DNA from: an uncultured Pelagibacteraceae bacterium
Lineage (GTDB): Bacteria > Pseudomonadota > Alphaproteobacteria > Pelagibacterales > Pelagibacteraceae
Direction: 5' to 3'
Assembly: GCA_902585045.1 (NCBI GenBank)
Contig: CACICB010000001.1
Span: 124,001-188,000 of the forward strand
DNA: 64,000 nucleotides
Below are positions 38,835 through 47,198 of the stretch, one piece after another. A program made the position numbers and the translations under genes. Below the pieces are notes generated by a model. That model was not told the DNA's origin. It saw only the letters and a list, made by a program, of their open reading frames with translations, and did not search any database. Position 1 is the first letter of the stretch. Every line of letters begins with the position of its first letter.

Positions 38835-40205
38835 TTACTTTTTACTAATTTTTTTTGATTTTGTCTTATTTTTAGCTTGGGATGAGGTTTTAGTTTTCTC
38901 ATTAACTATATTTGGTTTATTGAATTCTGCAATAATTTTTTCAGCCTCTTTTTCATTAACCTCTTTGGTAGTAACATTAATTTTTGATTTAATAAGTTCT
39001 AAAATTTTTTCTTCATAGATTGAACCTTTCAGGCTCTGGAATGCGCTAGGATTTTTTTTATAATAATCTATAACCATTTTTTCTTGACCTGGCATACCTT
39101 GTATTTGCTTTTGTATTTGATTTTTAACTTCATCATCCGATACTTTAAGATTATTTTTTTCACCATATTCATTCAATAATAATCCAAGTTTGATCCTTGA
39201 TTTAGCAAGTTTTTCATTGTTTATTTTATTTTTTTCTTTTTCGTCAGGTTTAAGATTTTGTGTCAATATTGAAATTTCTTGATCAATCAGATTTTGAGGT
39301 AATTCTACCTCGTGATTTTTTTCAATTTGGTCTAAAATTTCTTTTTTAGTTTTTGAATTTAATACTTGTAAATATTGACTTGAAATTTGTTTTTCTATTA
39401 AAGATTTTAAATCTTTAATATCTTTTGCTCCCATTAATTTTGCAAAATTATCATCTATTTTAACATCTTTAGGTTTTTTTATATTTAAAATTTTACATTC
39501 AAATTTCGCTTTTTTATTCGCGAGTTCTTTTTTAGGATGATTTGCTGGAAGAGTTGCGTCTAATTTTTTTATGTCATTTTTCTTTACTCCAATTAATTGT
39601 TTGTCAAAACCTCCAAGAAAAAGGTCTTTACCTAGTTCTAGTTGTACTCCCTTGCCTTCACTTCCCTCAAATTTACTTTCATCAACGGTAGCTGAATAAT
39701 CAAAAATAACCTGATCACCGTTTATTGCTTTTTCGTTTTCACTTTTATCCTCAAATTGTTTATTTTGATCAGCTATTTGTTTTAATCTTTCATCAATGGT
39801 TTTACCTTCTATTTTTACTTTAAAACTTGTAGCTTTAAATTTATCAAAACTTTGTAAATTTACACTTGGTAAACAATCTATCTGAAGCTCATAGTTTAAA
39901 TCTTTGCCTTCACCAAATTGTTTTAAATCAATTTTTGGCTGTCCAGCAATTTTAAGTTTTTTTTCATCTATCGCTTTAGCGGTTGTTTCTCTCAAAATTT
40001 TATCTACCACCTCTCCATAAATTGATTTACCAAATTGACTTTTTATTACTGCAGGCGGAACTTTTCCAGGCCTAAAACCTTTTAAGGCAACTTCTTTTTG
40101 AAGCTCTTTAAGTCTTTCATCCAATTTAGTTTGTACATTCTTTTTATCTACTATTACAGATAAGATTGTCCTTAAACCTTTTTTTGATTTTACTTCTACT
40201 TTCAT
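38835..40205 (-). CDS. tig: Trigger factor
   Basis: Ribosome-bound chaperone. Domains in order: N-terminal ribosome-binding domain with the signature GFRPGKVPPAVIKSQFG (residues about 42-58), the FKBP-like prolyl isomerase domain (NGDQVIFDYSATVD, ELGKDLFLGGFDKQLIG), and the C-terminal chaperone arms, ending in a Lys-rich tail. 456 aa is normal. The ATG lies only 7 nt after the encoded CCA of tRNA-Leu, with no Shine-Dalgarno, so its mRNA must be made from a joint transcript with the tRNA or start inside it. Confidence 0.96.
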   Translation of the reverse strand: MKVEVKSKKGLRTILSVIVDKKNVQTKLDERLKELQKEVALKGFRPGKVPPAVIKSQFGKSIYGEVVDKILRETTAKAIDEKKLKIAGQPKIDLKQFGEGKDLNYELQIDCLPSVNLQSFDKFKATSFKVKIEGKTIDERLKQIADQNKQFEDKSENEKAINGDQVIFDYSATVDESKFEGSEGKGVQLELGKDLFLGGFDKQLIGVKKNDIKKLDATLPANHPKKELANKKAKFECKILNIKKPKDVKIDDNFAKLMGAKDIKDLKSLIEKQISSQYLQVLNSKTKKEILDQIEKNHEVELPQNLIDQEISILTQNLKPDEKEKNKINNEKLAKSRIKLGLLLNEYGEKNNLKVSDDEVKNQIQKQIQGMPGQEKMVIDYYKKNPSAFQSLKGSIYEEKILELIKSKINVTTKEVNEKEAEKIIAEFNKPNIVNEKTKTSSQAKNKTKSKKISKK

Positions 40206-40212
40206 AATTATT

Positions 40213-40297
40213 TGGTGGGCAAGAAGAGACTCGAACTCTTAAGCCTTGCGGCACTGGTTTCTAAGACCAGCGCGTATACCAATTCCGCCACTTGCCC
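40213..40297 (-). tRNA. tRNA-Leu (anticodon TAG)
   Basis: The minus strand reads GGGCAAGTGGCGGAATTGGT, anticodon arm CTGGT-CTTAGAA-ACCAG, a long class II variable arm (TGCCGCAAGGCTT), then GAGTTCGAGTCTC and an encoded CCA. GGGCAAG pairs with CTTGCCC. Anticodon TAG decodes leucine. The 3' end is 7 nt from the tig start codon. Confidence 0.97.
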
Positions 40298-40325
40298 AAT
40301 GTTAACGAATTTCTTATATATCAAA

Positions 40326-41387
40326 TTAATTTTTTGTTAAACGGTAAAGTCTATAATAAATTATCACATAGATTAACAAAAGCATAAAAAACCAATATTT
40401 ACTTAAGTCTGGTTTATCTGAAAAATATATCCCGGGTATAATTAAAATTAGAAAATTAAAGTTTACAAAAATTGAGTTTAAGAAATTACTTTTCTCTTTC
40501 CCATAAATTGTAGAAATCTTGTAAAAACTTAGCATATGTAAGTGGCTATCATCTGGATAGAAAGGAGATTTTCGATTGTATAATTTTCTAAAAAAAGAGA
40601 AAAATACCTCAAAAAAAAGATAAAACAAAAGAGTACAGAAAAAAAATGAAGAAATATTAGAATTTAAATTGTTAGTAATAATTACATTTAAAGCGAGTAA
40701 TGATCCTAAAAGATAAGCACCTCCATCGCCAAGGAAGATTTTCGCTCTCGGAAAATTAAATAATAAAAAGGAAAGTAAAATAATTATTTGACCGATAAGT
40801 ATAAAGGATAACTCGAAATGTGAATTTTCTAAATTAATATATATTAATACAGAATTAATTATTAATAAATGAATTGTAAGCATACCATTAAATCCATCAA
40901 TTAAATTTGCACCATTTATTATAAATAAAAAACACAAAACTACAAAAATTGAAGATAGAAAATTATTTTCAATAATTGATTTTAAAAAAATTAATTCTAC
41001 GTGAAGAATTTTTAATTCAAAAAAATATATAAAGGAAAACAGAGTAATAATCATTAATATTAGTCTTTTCGTTGGAGTAATTTTAATTTTAAGATCATCT
41101 AAAAAACCTACAAAAAATATTATTGAACTTAAGAAAATATAGTTGAGTAAAACATTTGAAAATAGCAAATAATATATTCCAAAAAGAATATAAAAAGAAA
41201 ACAAAACTGCAATCCCGCCACCTCTGCTAATCGGATTTTCATGAAATGCTTGAGGTTTTGCAAAATCCATATCTAAAAGTATTCCGCTTTTTATTTTATG
41301 AGAATATTTACTTACTAGTAAAAAAATAAAAAAACTAATTAACGCAAAAATAGATAAAAAGCTTGCTTCAATTGACTCGTTTTCCAT
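40326..41387 (-). CDS. Polyprenyl-phosphate glycosylphosphotransferase (MraY/WecA family)
   Basis: Integral membrane protein of 353 aa with about ten hydrophobic segments. Family motifs: ISRGGGIAVLFSFY, FVGFLDDLKIKITPTKR (the Asp pair), NGANLIDGFNGM, FPRAKIFLGDGGAYLLGSLL and the C-terminal PDDSHLHML resembling the WecA-type substrate motif. These point to transfer of a HexNAc-1-phosphate from a UDP-sugar to undecaprenyl phosphate, starting a surface glycan rather than peptidoglycan (MraY proper lies in the mur cluster). It overlaps the transporter gene upstream by 20 nt. Confidence 0.85.
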   Translation of the reverse strand: MENESIEASFLSIFALISFFIFLLVSKYSHKIKSGILLDMDFAKPQAFHENPISRGGGIAVLFSFYILFGIYYLLFSNVLLNYIFLSSIIFFVGFLDDLKIKITPTKRLILMIITLFSFIYFFELKILHVELIFLKSIIENNFLSSIFVVLCFLFIINGANLIDGFNGMLTIHLLIINSVLIYINLENSHFELSFILIGQIIILLSFLLFNFPRAKIFLGDGGAYLLGSLLALNVIITNNLNSNISSFFFCTLLFYLFFEVFFSFFRKLYNRKSPFYPDDSHLHMLSFYKISTIYGKEKSNFLNSIFVNFNFLILIIPGIYFSDKPDLSKYWFFMLLLIYVIIYYRLYRLTKN

Positions 41388-42273
41388 TTAATTCTAATCC
41401 TTTATTGTGTTTTTTAAAAATATAGATTCCTGAAAGAATTATAGCTAATGATAGTAAAACTCTCCATGTAATTATTTCATCCATTAAGAAAAAGCCAAAA
41501 AAAATTCCAAAAATTGGAATTAAATATGCTACTTGTGTTTGAAAAACTAATCCATTTACAGTCAGTATTCTAAATCTTATAAGCCAAGCAAAGCCAGTTG
41601 CTACGACTCCTAAATAAAGTAGTGAAATAGTTGAGGCAAATGTTGGGTTAGAATTCCAAGGTGTTTCAATAATAAGTGAAAAAGGTAAAAGAAAAATTAC
41701 TGACCATAAGGTTGTAGATGTGGTGACATTCTCATTTTTTTTATTTTTTAACTTTAAGGTAAGTAAACCGCCTATACAGTAAAATGTTGATCCTAATATA
41801 GTAATTAAAGCATAAAAGTAATTTTCGCTATTAATAATTACTTTATCAAAAAATAATAATATTATCCCACTGAATCCAATTAAAACTCCCATGGATTTTG
41901 GAACAGATAGTTTTTCATCTTTTAAAAAAAAATGTGCTAAGATAGATCCGCTTAAAGGAGTTGTGCTCATTAAAATTGCTGCTAGATAACTGTTTATCAT
42001 TGAGGTACCTATTGCAATCAAAACAAACGGTATAGAAATATTGCATAGTCCAATTAAAGCATATAATTTCCAATTATTGTTAAATGCTTCAATTTTAATT
42101 TTCCTAAATTTACATAAAAGAAGTAAGGGTATGCTGGCAAATATTACCCTAACTAAAGCTAGCGTGAAAGGTTCATATGAATAAGTTGCTATCTTTATAT
42201 TAAAAAAAGCTGAGCCCCAAATTATGGACAATAATATTAACAGTGATAAATCAAAGGAGTTAGCTTCTCTCAT
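41368..42273 (-). CDS. DMT-family (EamA) transporter
   Basis: Inner-membrane protein of the drug/metabolite transporter superfamily with ten hydrophobic helices in two EamA repeats (first SLLILLSIIWGSAFFNIKIA, second FYCIGGLLTLKLKNK to FKKHNKG). Substrate unknown; the family moves amino acids, nucleosides and other metabolites. The track starts at a GTG; the ATG six codons on (42273, MREANSFDLS, 301 aa) is the better start. It is transcribed away from glnA. Confidence 0.85.
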   Translation of the reverse strand: MREANSFDLSLLILLSIIWGSAFFNIKIATYSYEPFTLALVRVIFASIPLLLLCKFRKIKIEAFNNNWKLYALIGLCNISIPFVLIAIGTSMINSYLAAILMSTTPLSGSILAHFFLKDEKLSVPKSMGVLIGFSGIILLFFDKVIINSENYFYALITILGSTFYCIGGLLTLKLKNKKNENVTTSTTLWSVIFLLPFSLIIETPWNSNPTFASTISLLYLGVVATGFAWLIRFRILTVNGLVFQTQVAYLIPIFGIFFGFFLMDEIITWRVLLSLAIILSGIYIFKKHNKGLELNGKRVN

Positions 42274-42399
42274 TTCAAGTTTAAATTGCACTCATGTGAT
42301 TAATGCATAGCTGTTATATATTTTTAGTTATACTCTAATAAAACACCTTATATATTGTCAGCTCGAAATTAAAACAATTAAATTAATAAGAGGATTAAA
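42274..42399 (+). promoter_or_regulatory. Divergent region upstream of glnA
   Basis: A 126-nt AT-rich gap between the DMT transporter start and glnA. A TATACT hexamer and several TATA-type stretches are present, and a clear ribosome-binding site AAGAGGAT lies 7 nt before the glnA ATG. I see no sigma54-type GG-N10-GC promoter and no recognisable riboswitch. Confidence 0.35.
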
Positions 42400-43806
42400 A
42401 TGAGTTCTAAAAATATTTTAAAGCTTATGAAAGATAAGCAAGTAGAATTCGTAGATTTGAGATTTACAGATCCAAAAGGTAAATTACAACATTTAACAAT
42501 GGACGCTACTGTGGTTGACGAGGATATGCTAACCAAAGGAGTATTTTTTGACGGGTCATCAATAGCAGGTTGGAAAGCAATAAATGAATCTGATATGATT
42601 TTAAAACCTGATTTAGAAAGACCAATAATTGATCCTTTTAACTCTCATACTACTTTAAATATTTTCTGCGATATTTTAGACGCAGTAAAAAAAGATCCTT
42701 ATGAAAGAGATCCAAGAGGTACAGCAAAGAAAGCTGAGGCTTATCTTAATAAAACTGGTATAGGAGACAAATCTTATTTTGGACCAGAGCCTGAATTTTT
42801 TGTATTTGATGACGTTAGATATAAAAACGATATGAACGAAACAAGCTTCTCTATTGATAGTTCAGAAGGTCCTTATAATACTGGGAAAAAATATGAAAAT
42901 GGTAACTTAGGTCATAGACCAGGAGTAAAAGGAGGCTATTTCCCTGTACCCCCTGTAGATAGTGCACAAGACATGAGAGGTGAGTATTTAAAAGCTCTAA
43001 AAGATATGGGAGTAAAGGTAGAAAAACACCACCACGAAGTTGCTCCAAGTCAACACGAACTTGGTATGTATTTTGGAACTTTAACTAATCAAGCTGATAA
43101 TGTCCAACTTTATAAATACGCAGTTCAAATGGTAACTCATTCATTTGGTAAGACAGCAACTTTTATGCCAAAACCAGTAAAAGGAGATAACGGTTCAGGA
43201 ATGCATTGTCACCAATCGATTTGGAAAGGTAATACTCCTTTATTCATGGGTAAAGAATATGCAGGTCTCTCAAAAGATGCACTTTACTATATCGGAGGAA
43301 TTTTAAAACACGCTAGAGCAATTAATGCGTTTTCAAATGCGACTACAAATAGTTATAAAAGATTAATACCAGGTTTTGAGGCTCCCGTTATACTAGCTTA
43401 TTCAGCTAGAAATAGGTCTGCTTCATGTAGAATACCTGTAATAATGAACCCAAAAGCCGCTAGAATGGAAATACGATTTCCAGATGCCGCGGGCAATCCT
43501 TACCTAACTTTTGCTTCAATGCTAATGGCAGGTATAGATGGGATAAAGAATAAAATTGATCCTGGTAAAGCTTTTGATCAAGATTTGTACTCTTTATCTG
43601 AGGATGAAGTAAAAAAACTTCCAACAGTTTGTGGGTCTTTACGTGAAGCTATGCAAAATCTCGATAAAGACAGAAAATTTTTGACCCAAGGGGGTGTTTT
43701 TACTGATGATCAAATCGATGCTTACATAGAACTTAAATTTCAAGAAATATACAATTTTGAGCATACTCCTCATCCTATTGAGTTTGAGATGTATTACAGT
43801 GGCTAA
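42400..43806 (+). CDS. glnA: Type I glutamine synthetase
   Basis: Assimilates ammonium into glutamine with ATP. The 468-aa protein has VFFDGSSIAGWK (beta-grasp part), FGPEPEFFVFDDV (metal ligands), KGDNGSGMHCHQSIWK (ATP site), NRSASCRIP (Arg flap) and the adenylylation-site region DLYSLSEDE with the conserved Tyr, so it is the GSI-beta type that GlnE can regulate. The C-terminus HPIEFEMYYSG is standard. Strong ribosome-binding site. No glnB (PII) gene precedes it, unlike the usual alphaproteobacterial glnB-glnA pair. Its stop overlaps the convergent acyltransferase stop by 4 nt. Confidence 0.97.
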   Translation: MSSKNILKLMKDKQVEFVDLRFTDPKGKLQHLTMDATVVDEDMLTKGVFFDGSSIAGWKAINESDMILKPDLERPIIDPFNSHTTLNIFCDILDAVKKDPYERDPRGTAKKAEAYLNKTGIGDKSYFGPEPEFFVFDDVRYKNDMNETSFSIDSSEGPYNTGKKYENGNLGHRPGVKGGYFPVPPVDSAQDMRGEYLKALKDMGVKVEKHHHEVAPSQHELGMYFGTLTNQADNVQLYKYAVQMVTHSFGKTATFMPKPVKGDNGSGMHCHQSIWKGNTPLFMGKEYAGLSKDALYYIGGILKHARAINAFSNATTNSYKRLIPGFEAPVILAYSARNRSASCRIPVIMNPKAARMEIRFPDAAGNPYLTFASMLMAGIDGIKNKIDPGKAFDQDLYSLSEDEVKKLPTVCGSLREAMQNLDKDRKFLTQGGVFTDDQIDAYIELKFQEIYNFEHTPHPIEFEMYYSG

Positions 43807-44879
43807 TTTTTAGAAGTTTCTTTTGAAAATTTTTCTCTAATAAATATTCTCATTTTTTTCTCATAAAAAATAAAACTTATTTGTGAAAAACCAAACACAA
43901 GCATTATATAAGATAAGAAAAAAATCTTTGATTGAAATATTGCCGTTCCAATATCAAATTCTTTAATAAAAATTATTATAAGTATTTGAATTGGAACATG
44001 CCATAAATATGTTCCATATGTAAGATTTCCTAAAAAGCAAAAAATTCTACTGATTTTTTTTGTGATCGTTTTTTCCAGGCTAAGAAAAATAATAATTATA
44101 CTTGGCAAAAACATAAATATCTTAAAATTTCCTATTAGTGATAAGATAAATAAAATTATTCCTAAGCTGAATAAAGTTAGATTATTTTTAAATTTTAAAA
44201 ATAAATAATAAACAAGCACTCCCTCAAAAAATAAAATTGAACAAGTTAGAAAATATTTTGGAAAATATATTAAGTATTCTTCACTTAAAACTTTTCTAAG
44301 GCATATAAATGATAACACTAAAACTATAGATTTTAACAACCTAAAATTTTTAAAACTTACTATTAAATAAAAAAATAAAAAGTATATGATTATTTCTATT
44401 GAAACACTCCAAATAGGTCCATTATATGAAGGTCCATTTTCAAATCCCCATCCTGAGATAAAGAATAAATTTAAAAAAAAATGATAAACGTCATTAAAGT
44501 TATAAATAAGAAAAATTTGAAAATTTTTATTTGAATAGGTTTGAAGAAGCAAAACTATAAATAATGTTAATAAATGGAGGGGGTATAATCTGGCAAAACG
44601 ATTAACAAAAAAGGTTTTGAAGGAGGCATTATTGTATTTAGACAAATAAACATGTGCAAAAACAAAACCAGAAATGATAAAGAAAAAATCTACACCTTTA
44701 TTGCCAAAATTATAAAAAATATTAAGAAGTTTATAGAAAGGTTGAATAGATCTGCTTGATAAAATTATCTCCAAATTTGAAAAGGGGTTATACGGCAAAT
44801 AAAATTGCTGATAATGCCAAACTAAAACCATGAACGCGCTAATAAACCTTAAAAGTTCAATGCTAGCTACTTTGTTCAT
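43803..44879 (-). CDS. Acyltransferase family 3 membrane protein (OafA-like)
   Basis: A 358-aa multi-pass membrane protein with the acyltransferase-3 hallmarks: N-terminal IELLRFISAFMVLVWHYQQF with the conserved Arg and His, GVDFFFIISGFVFAHVY, and WSVSIEIIIYFLFF. Members transfer acetyl or other acyl groups to sugars of LPS, peptidoglycan or capsule. It starts 19 nt after sufA on the same strand and may be carried on the suf transcript, although no functional link is evident. A role in decorating the surface glycan made by genes at 30-41 kb is an inference. Confidence 0.88.
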   Translation of the reverse strand: MNKVASIELLRFISAFMVLVWHYQQFYLPYNPFSNLEIILSSRSIQPFYKLLNIFYNFGNKGVDFFFIISGFVFAHVYLSKYNNASFKTFFVNRFARLYPLHLLTLFIVLLLQTYSNKNFQIFLIYNFNDVYHFFLNLFFISGWGFENGPSYNGPIWSVSIEIIIYFLFFYLIVSFKNFRLLKSIVLVLSFICLRKVLSEEYLIYFPKYFLTCSILFFEGVLVYYLFLKFKNNLTLFSLGIILFILSLIGNFKIFMFLPSIIIIFLSLEKTITKKISRIFCFLGNLTYGTYLWHVPIQILIIIFIKEFDIGTAIFQSKIFFLSYIMLVFGFSQISFIFYEKKMRIFIREKFSKETSKN

Positions 44880-44898
44880 TCTTTCAGTTTAATATAAA

Positions 44899-45234
44899 TT
44901 ATATTTTAAAAGACTCTCCGCAGCCACATCTCTCCGTTTCATTCGGATTCTTAAATACAAATTGCGAAGAAAATTTTTCTTTCTTATAATCCATCTCTGT
45001 TCCCAATAAATACATTATAGCCTTGGGATCAATAAAAACCTTTACTCCTTTTTCCTCTATTACTTCCTCGTCAGGTTTAATTTCTTTCGCGTACTCCATC
45101 ACATAAGACATTCCTGCACAACCACCAGATTTAATACCTACTCTTACTCCTATAGCTGTATTTTCAGCCTTAGACATTATTTGCTTAATTCTATCAGCTG
45201 CATTATTGCTTAATTTAATTATTTGCTCACTCAT
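44899..45234 (-). CDS. sufA: Iron-sulfur cluster carrier, A-type (SufA/IscA/ErpA family)
   Basis: Transfers clusters from the SufBCD scaffold to targets. The 111-aa protein has the three conserved cysteines of A-type carriers in GGCAGMSYVMEY and CGCGESF at the C-terminus. Last gene of the suf series, overlapping sufT by 4 nt. The family name is sure; SufA rather than ErpA is assigned from the operon. Confidence 0.92.
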   Translation of the reverse strand: MSEQIIKLSNNAADRIKQIMSKAENTAIGVRVGIKSGGCAGMSYVMEYAKEIKPDEEVIEEKGVKVFIDPKAIMYLLGTEMDYKKEKFSSQFVFKNPNETERCGCGESFKI

Positions 45235-45533
45235 AAATTTAATTCTAGCTTAGCTGCTTCTGACATTTTATCTTTTGTCCATGGAGGATCCCAAACTAAT
45301 TTGAGTTCAACATCATCAATCTCGTCAATTTTTAATATATTCTTTTTTACATTGTTTGGCAAACTCTCAGCTACAGGACAATTAGGAGAGGTTAAAGTCA
45401 TTTCCACTAGTGCTTTTTTGTTATCAATTACCTCTATTTTATAGATAAGGCCCAATTCAAAAATATTAACTGGAATTTCTGGATCATAAATTTTCTTAAT
45501 TTCATTTATAATTTTTTCTTTAATATTATCCAT
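45231..45533 (-). CDS. sufT: SufT (DUF59/MIP18 family Fe-S maturation protein)
   Basis: A 100-aa MIP18-type protein with the hallmark YDPEIPVNIFELGLIYKIEV and TLTSPNCPVAESLP containing the conserved reactive Cys. Proteins of this family help Fe-S maturation under high demand and are commonly encoded in suf operons. It follows sufU by 4 nt and overlaps sufA by 4 nt. Confidence 0.9.
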   Translation of the reverse strand: MDNIKEKIINEIKKIYDPEIPVNIFELGLIYKIEVIDNKKALVEMTLTSPNCPVAESLPNNVKKNILKIDEIDDVELKLVWDPPWTKDKMSEAAKLELNL

Positions 45534-45537
45534 AATT

Positions 45538-45981
45538 TTATACCTTTTTTTCTAAGGCTGATAAAAGAGTATGCCATGCCATAGTAGCACATTTAATTCT
45601 CATTGGAAATTCTTGGACTCCCGATAAAGAAGATATAGTTGTTATTTGGTTATCTGATAAACTGTTTAAAGTGATTTTTGATTTATTTTTTAACATATTT
45701 AAAAAATCATCCGTAATTTTTTTTGAAATTTGCAAATCTCTACCTTTCAAAGTATCTGTAAGAATGGAAGCTGATGCCAAAGAAATTGCACATCCTTCAC
45801 CTTCAAAACTTAGGTCTGAAATATTTTTGTCTTTTTCTAATTTTAAATAAATATGGACTTTATCTCCACACAGGGGATTATGCGCTTTTGCATCATGATT
45901 ATACCCTTCACACCTACCTTTGTTTCTAGGATTCTTTGCGTGATCTAAAATAATTTCTTGATATAGTTCTTTTAGTTCCAT
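45538..45981 (-). CDS. sufU: SUF system scaffold/sulfur-transfer protein SufU
   Basis: IscU-like protein of 147 aa that accepts sulfur from SufS. The three conserved cysteines lie in NPLCGDKVHIYL, EGEGCAISLASASILTD and MRIKCATMAWHTL. The extra spacing between the second and third cysteines marks the SufU type rather than IscU. No sufE gene is present, consistent with SufU serving as the SufS partner. One-base overlap with sufS. Confidence 0.93.
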   Translation of the reverse strand: MELKELYQEIILDHAKNPRNKGRCEGYNHDAKAHNPLCGDKVHIYLKLEKDKNISDLSFEGEGCAISLASASILTDTLKGRDLQISKKITDDFLNMLKNKSKITLNSLSDNQITTISSLSGVQEFPMRIKCATMAWHTLLSALEKKV

Positions 45982-47198
45982 TAAATTTGAAATACTTTCT
46001 TACATTTTTTAATTGACTCGCTTAAAACATCAATATCCTCTTTACTATTATAAACTCCAATTGAAGCTCTTGCAGACGCAGGAATTCCTAATTTATCGTG
46101 TAAAATTTGACAACAATGATGACCAGCTCTAATTGCAACACCATCATCATCTAAAATTGTTGCTATGTCATGTGGATGAATTCCTTTTATTGTGAAAGAA
46201 ATTATAGATGCTCTATTTTTAGGATTTCCAATAATATTGATGGAGTTGTCTTTTCTCAATTTTTCTAAACCGTACTCAAGAATTTGACTTTCGTGTTTTT
46301 CAATATTTTTTATTCCAAAATCTTGAATAAACTTTATTGATTTTGCGAAAGCCACTACCTCTGCTGTTTGCATTGTTCCTGCTTCAAATTTATTAGGTGA
46401 GTCTGCGTAGGTGATTTCATCTCTTTTTACCTCATTAATCATTCCACCACCTCCTTGATATGGTGGCAACGCATCTACCCATTTTTTTTTAGCATACAGA
46501 ATACCTAATCCATTTGGACCATACATTTTATGGCAAGAAATGGCATAAAAATCACAACCTAAATCTTGTACATCTAAGACTGAGTGGGGAGCACCTTGCG
46601 TCCCATCAATTAAAACTGGAATATTTTTTGATTTTGCTAAATCTGTAATTTTTTTTATAGGCATAATGGTTCCTGTCACATTTGAAATATGAGTAAAAGC
46701 GATCATCTTAGTTTTTTTTGTAATTTGTTTTTTGAATTCGTCGATGTCTATTTCTCCATTCTCATTTACTGATGCAAATTTAATAATTGCTCCTTTTTTT
46801 TTTCTTAAATAATGCCATGGTACATAATTTGAATGATGCTCTAACTCGGTAACAAGAATTTCATCACCATGTTTTATAAATTTTTCTCCATAGGTATTTG
46901 CTACTAGGTTAATTGCCTCTGTAGCTCCTTTTGTAAAAATTATTTCTTCTCTAAATTGAGCGTTAACATAAGATTTAACAATATCTCTAGTTTCCTCAAA
47001 TTTATTTGTGGCTTTAACTGCTAAAGTATGAACACTTCTTCCTACATTTGAAAATTCAGTTTCATAAAATCTAGACATCTCATCTATAACTACTTTTGGT
47101 TTTTGTGAAGAATTAGCGCTATCCAAATATGTTAGAGGTTTGCCTTTAATCTTTTGCTTAAAAATTGGAAATTTTGATTTTATATTATCGAATTTCAT
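45981..47198 (-). CDS. sufS: Cysteine desulfurase SufS
   Basis: PLP-dependent group II desulfurase providing sulfur for Fe-S clusters. The 405-aa protein has FTKGATEAINLVANTYG, the PLP lysine in ISCHKMYGPNGLGILY and the active-site Cys in RAGHHCCQILHDKLG. The track starts at a TTG; I choose the next ATG (47198), with GGAA about 9 nt upstream. Overlaps sufD. Confidence 0.95.
   Translation of the reverse strand: MKFDNIKSKFPIFKQKIKGKPLTYLDSANSSQKPKVVIDEMSRFYETEFSNVGRSVHTLAVKATNKFEETRDIVKSYVNAQFREEIIFTKGATEAINLVANTYGEKFIKHGDEILVTELEHHSNYVPWHYLRKKKGAIIKFASVNENGEIDIDEFKKQITKKTKMIAFTHISNVTGTIMPIKKITDLAKSKNIPVLIDGTQGAPHSVLDVQDLGCDFYAISCHKMYGPNGLGILYAKKKWVDALPPYQGGGGMINEVKRDEITYADSPNKFEAGTMQTAEVVAFAKSIKFIQDFGIKNIEKHESQILEYGLEKLRKDNSINIIGNPKNRASIISFTIKGIHPHDIATILDDDGVAIRAGHHCCQILHDKLGIPASARASIGVYNSKEDIDVLSESIKKCKKVFQI

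Noticed and set aside
43934-43960. Imperfect hairpin ATATTG-CCGTTC-CAATAT downstream of glnA as a terminator
   Set aside because: Short stem, bulged extension and no proper T-tract.
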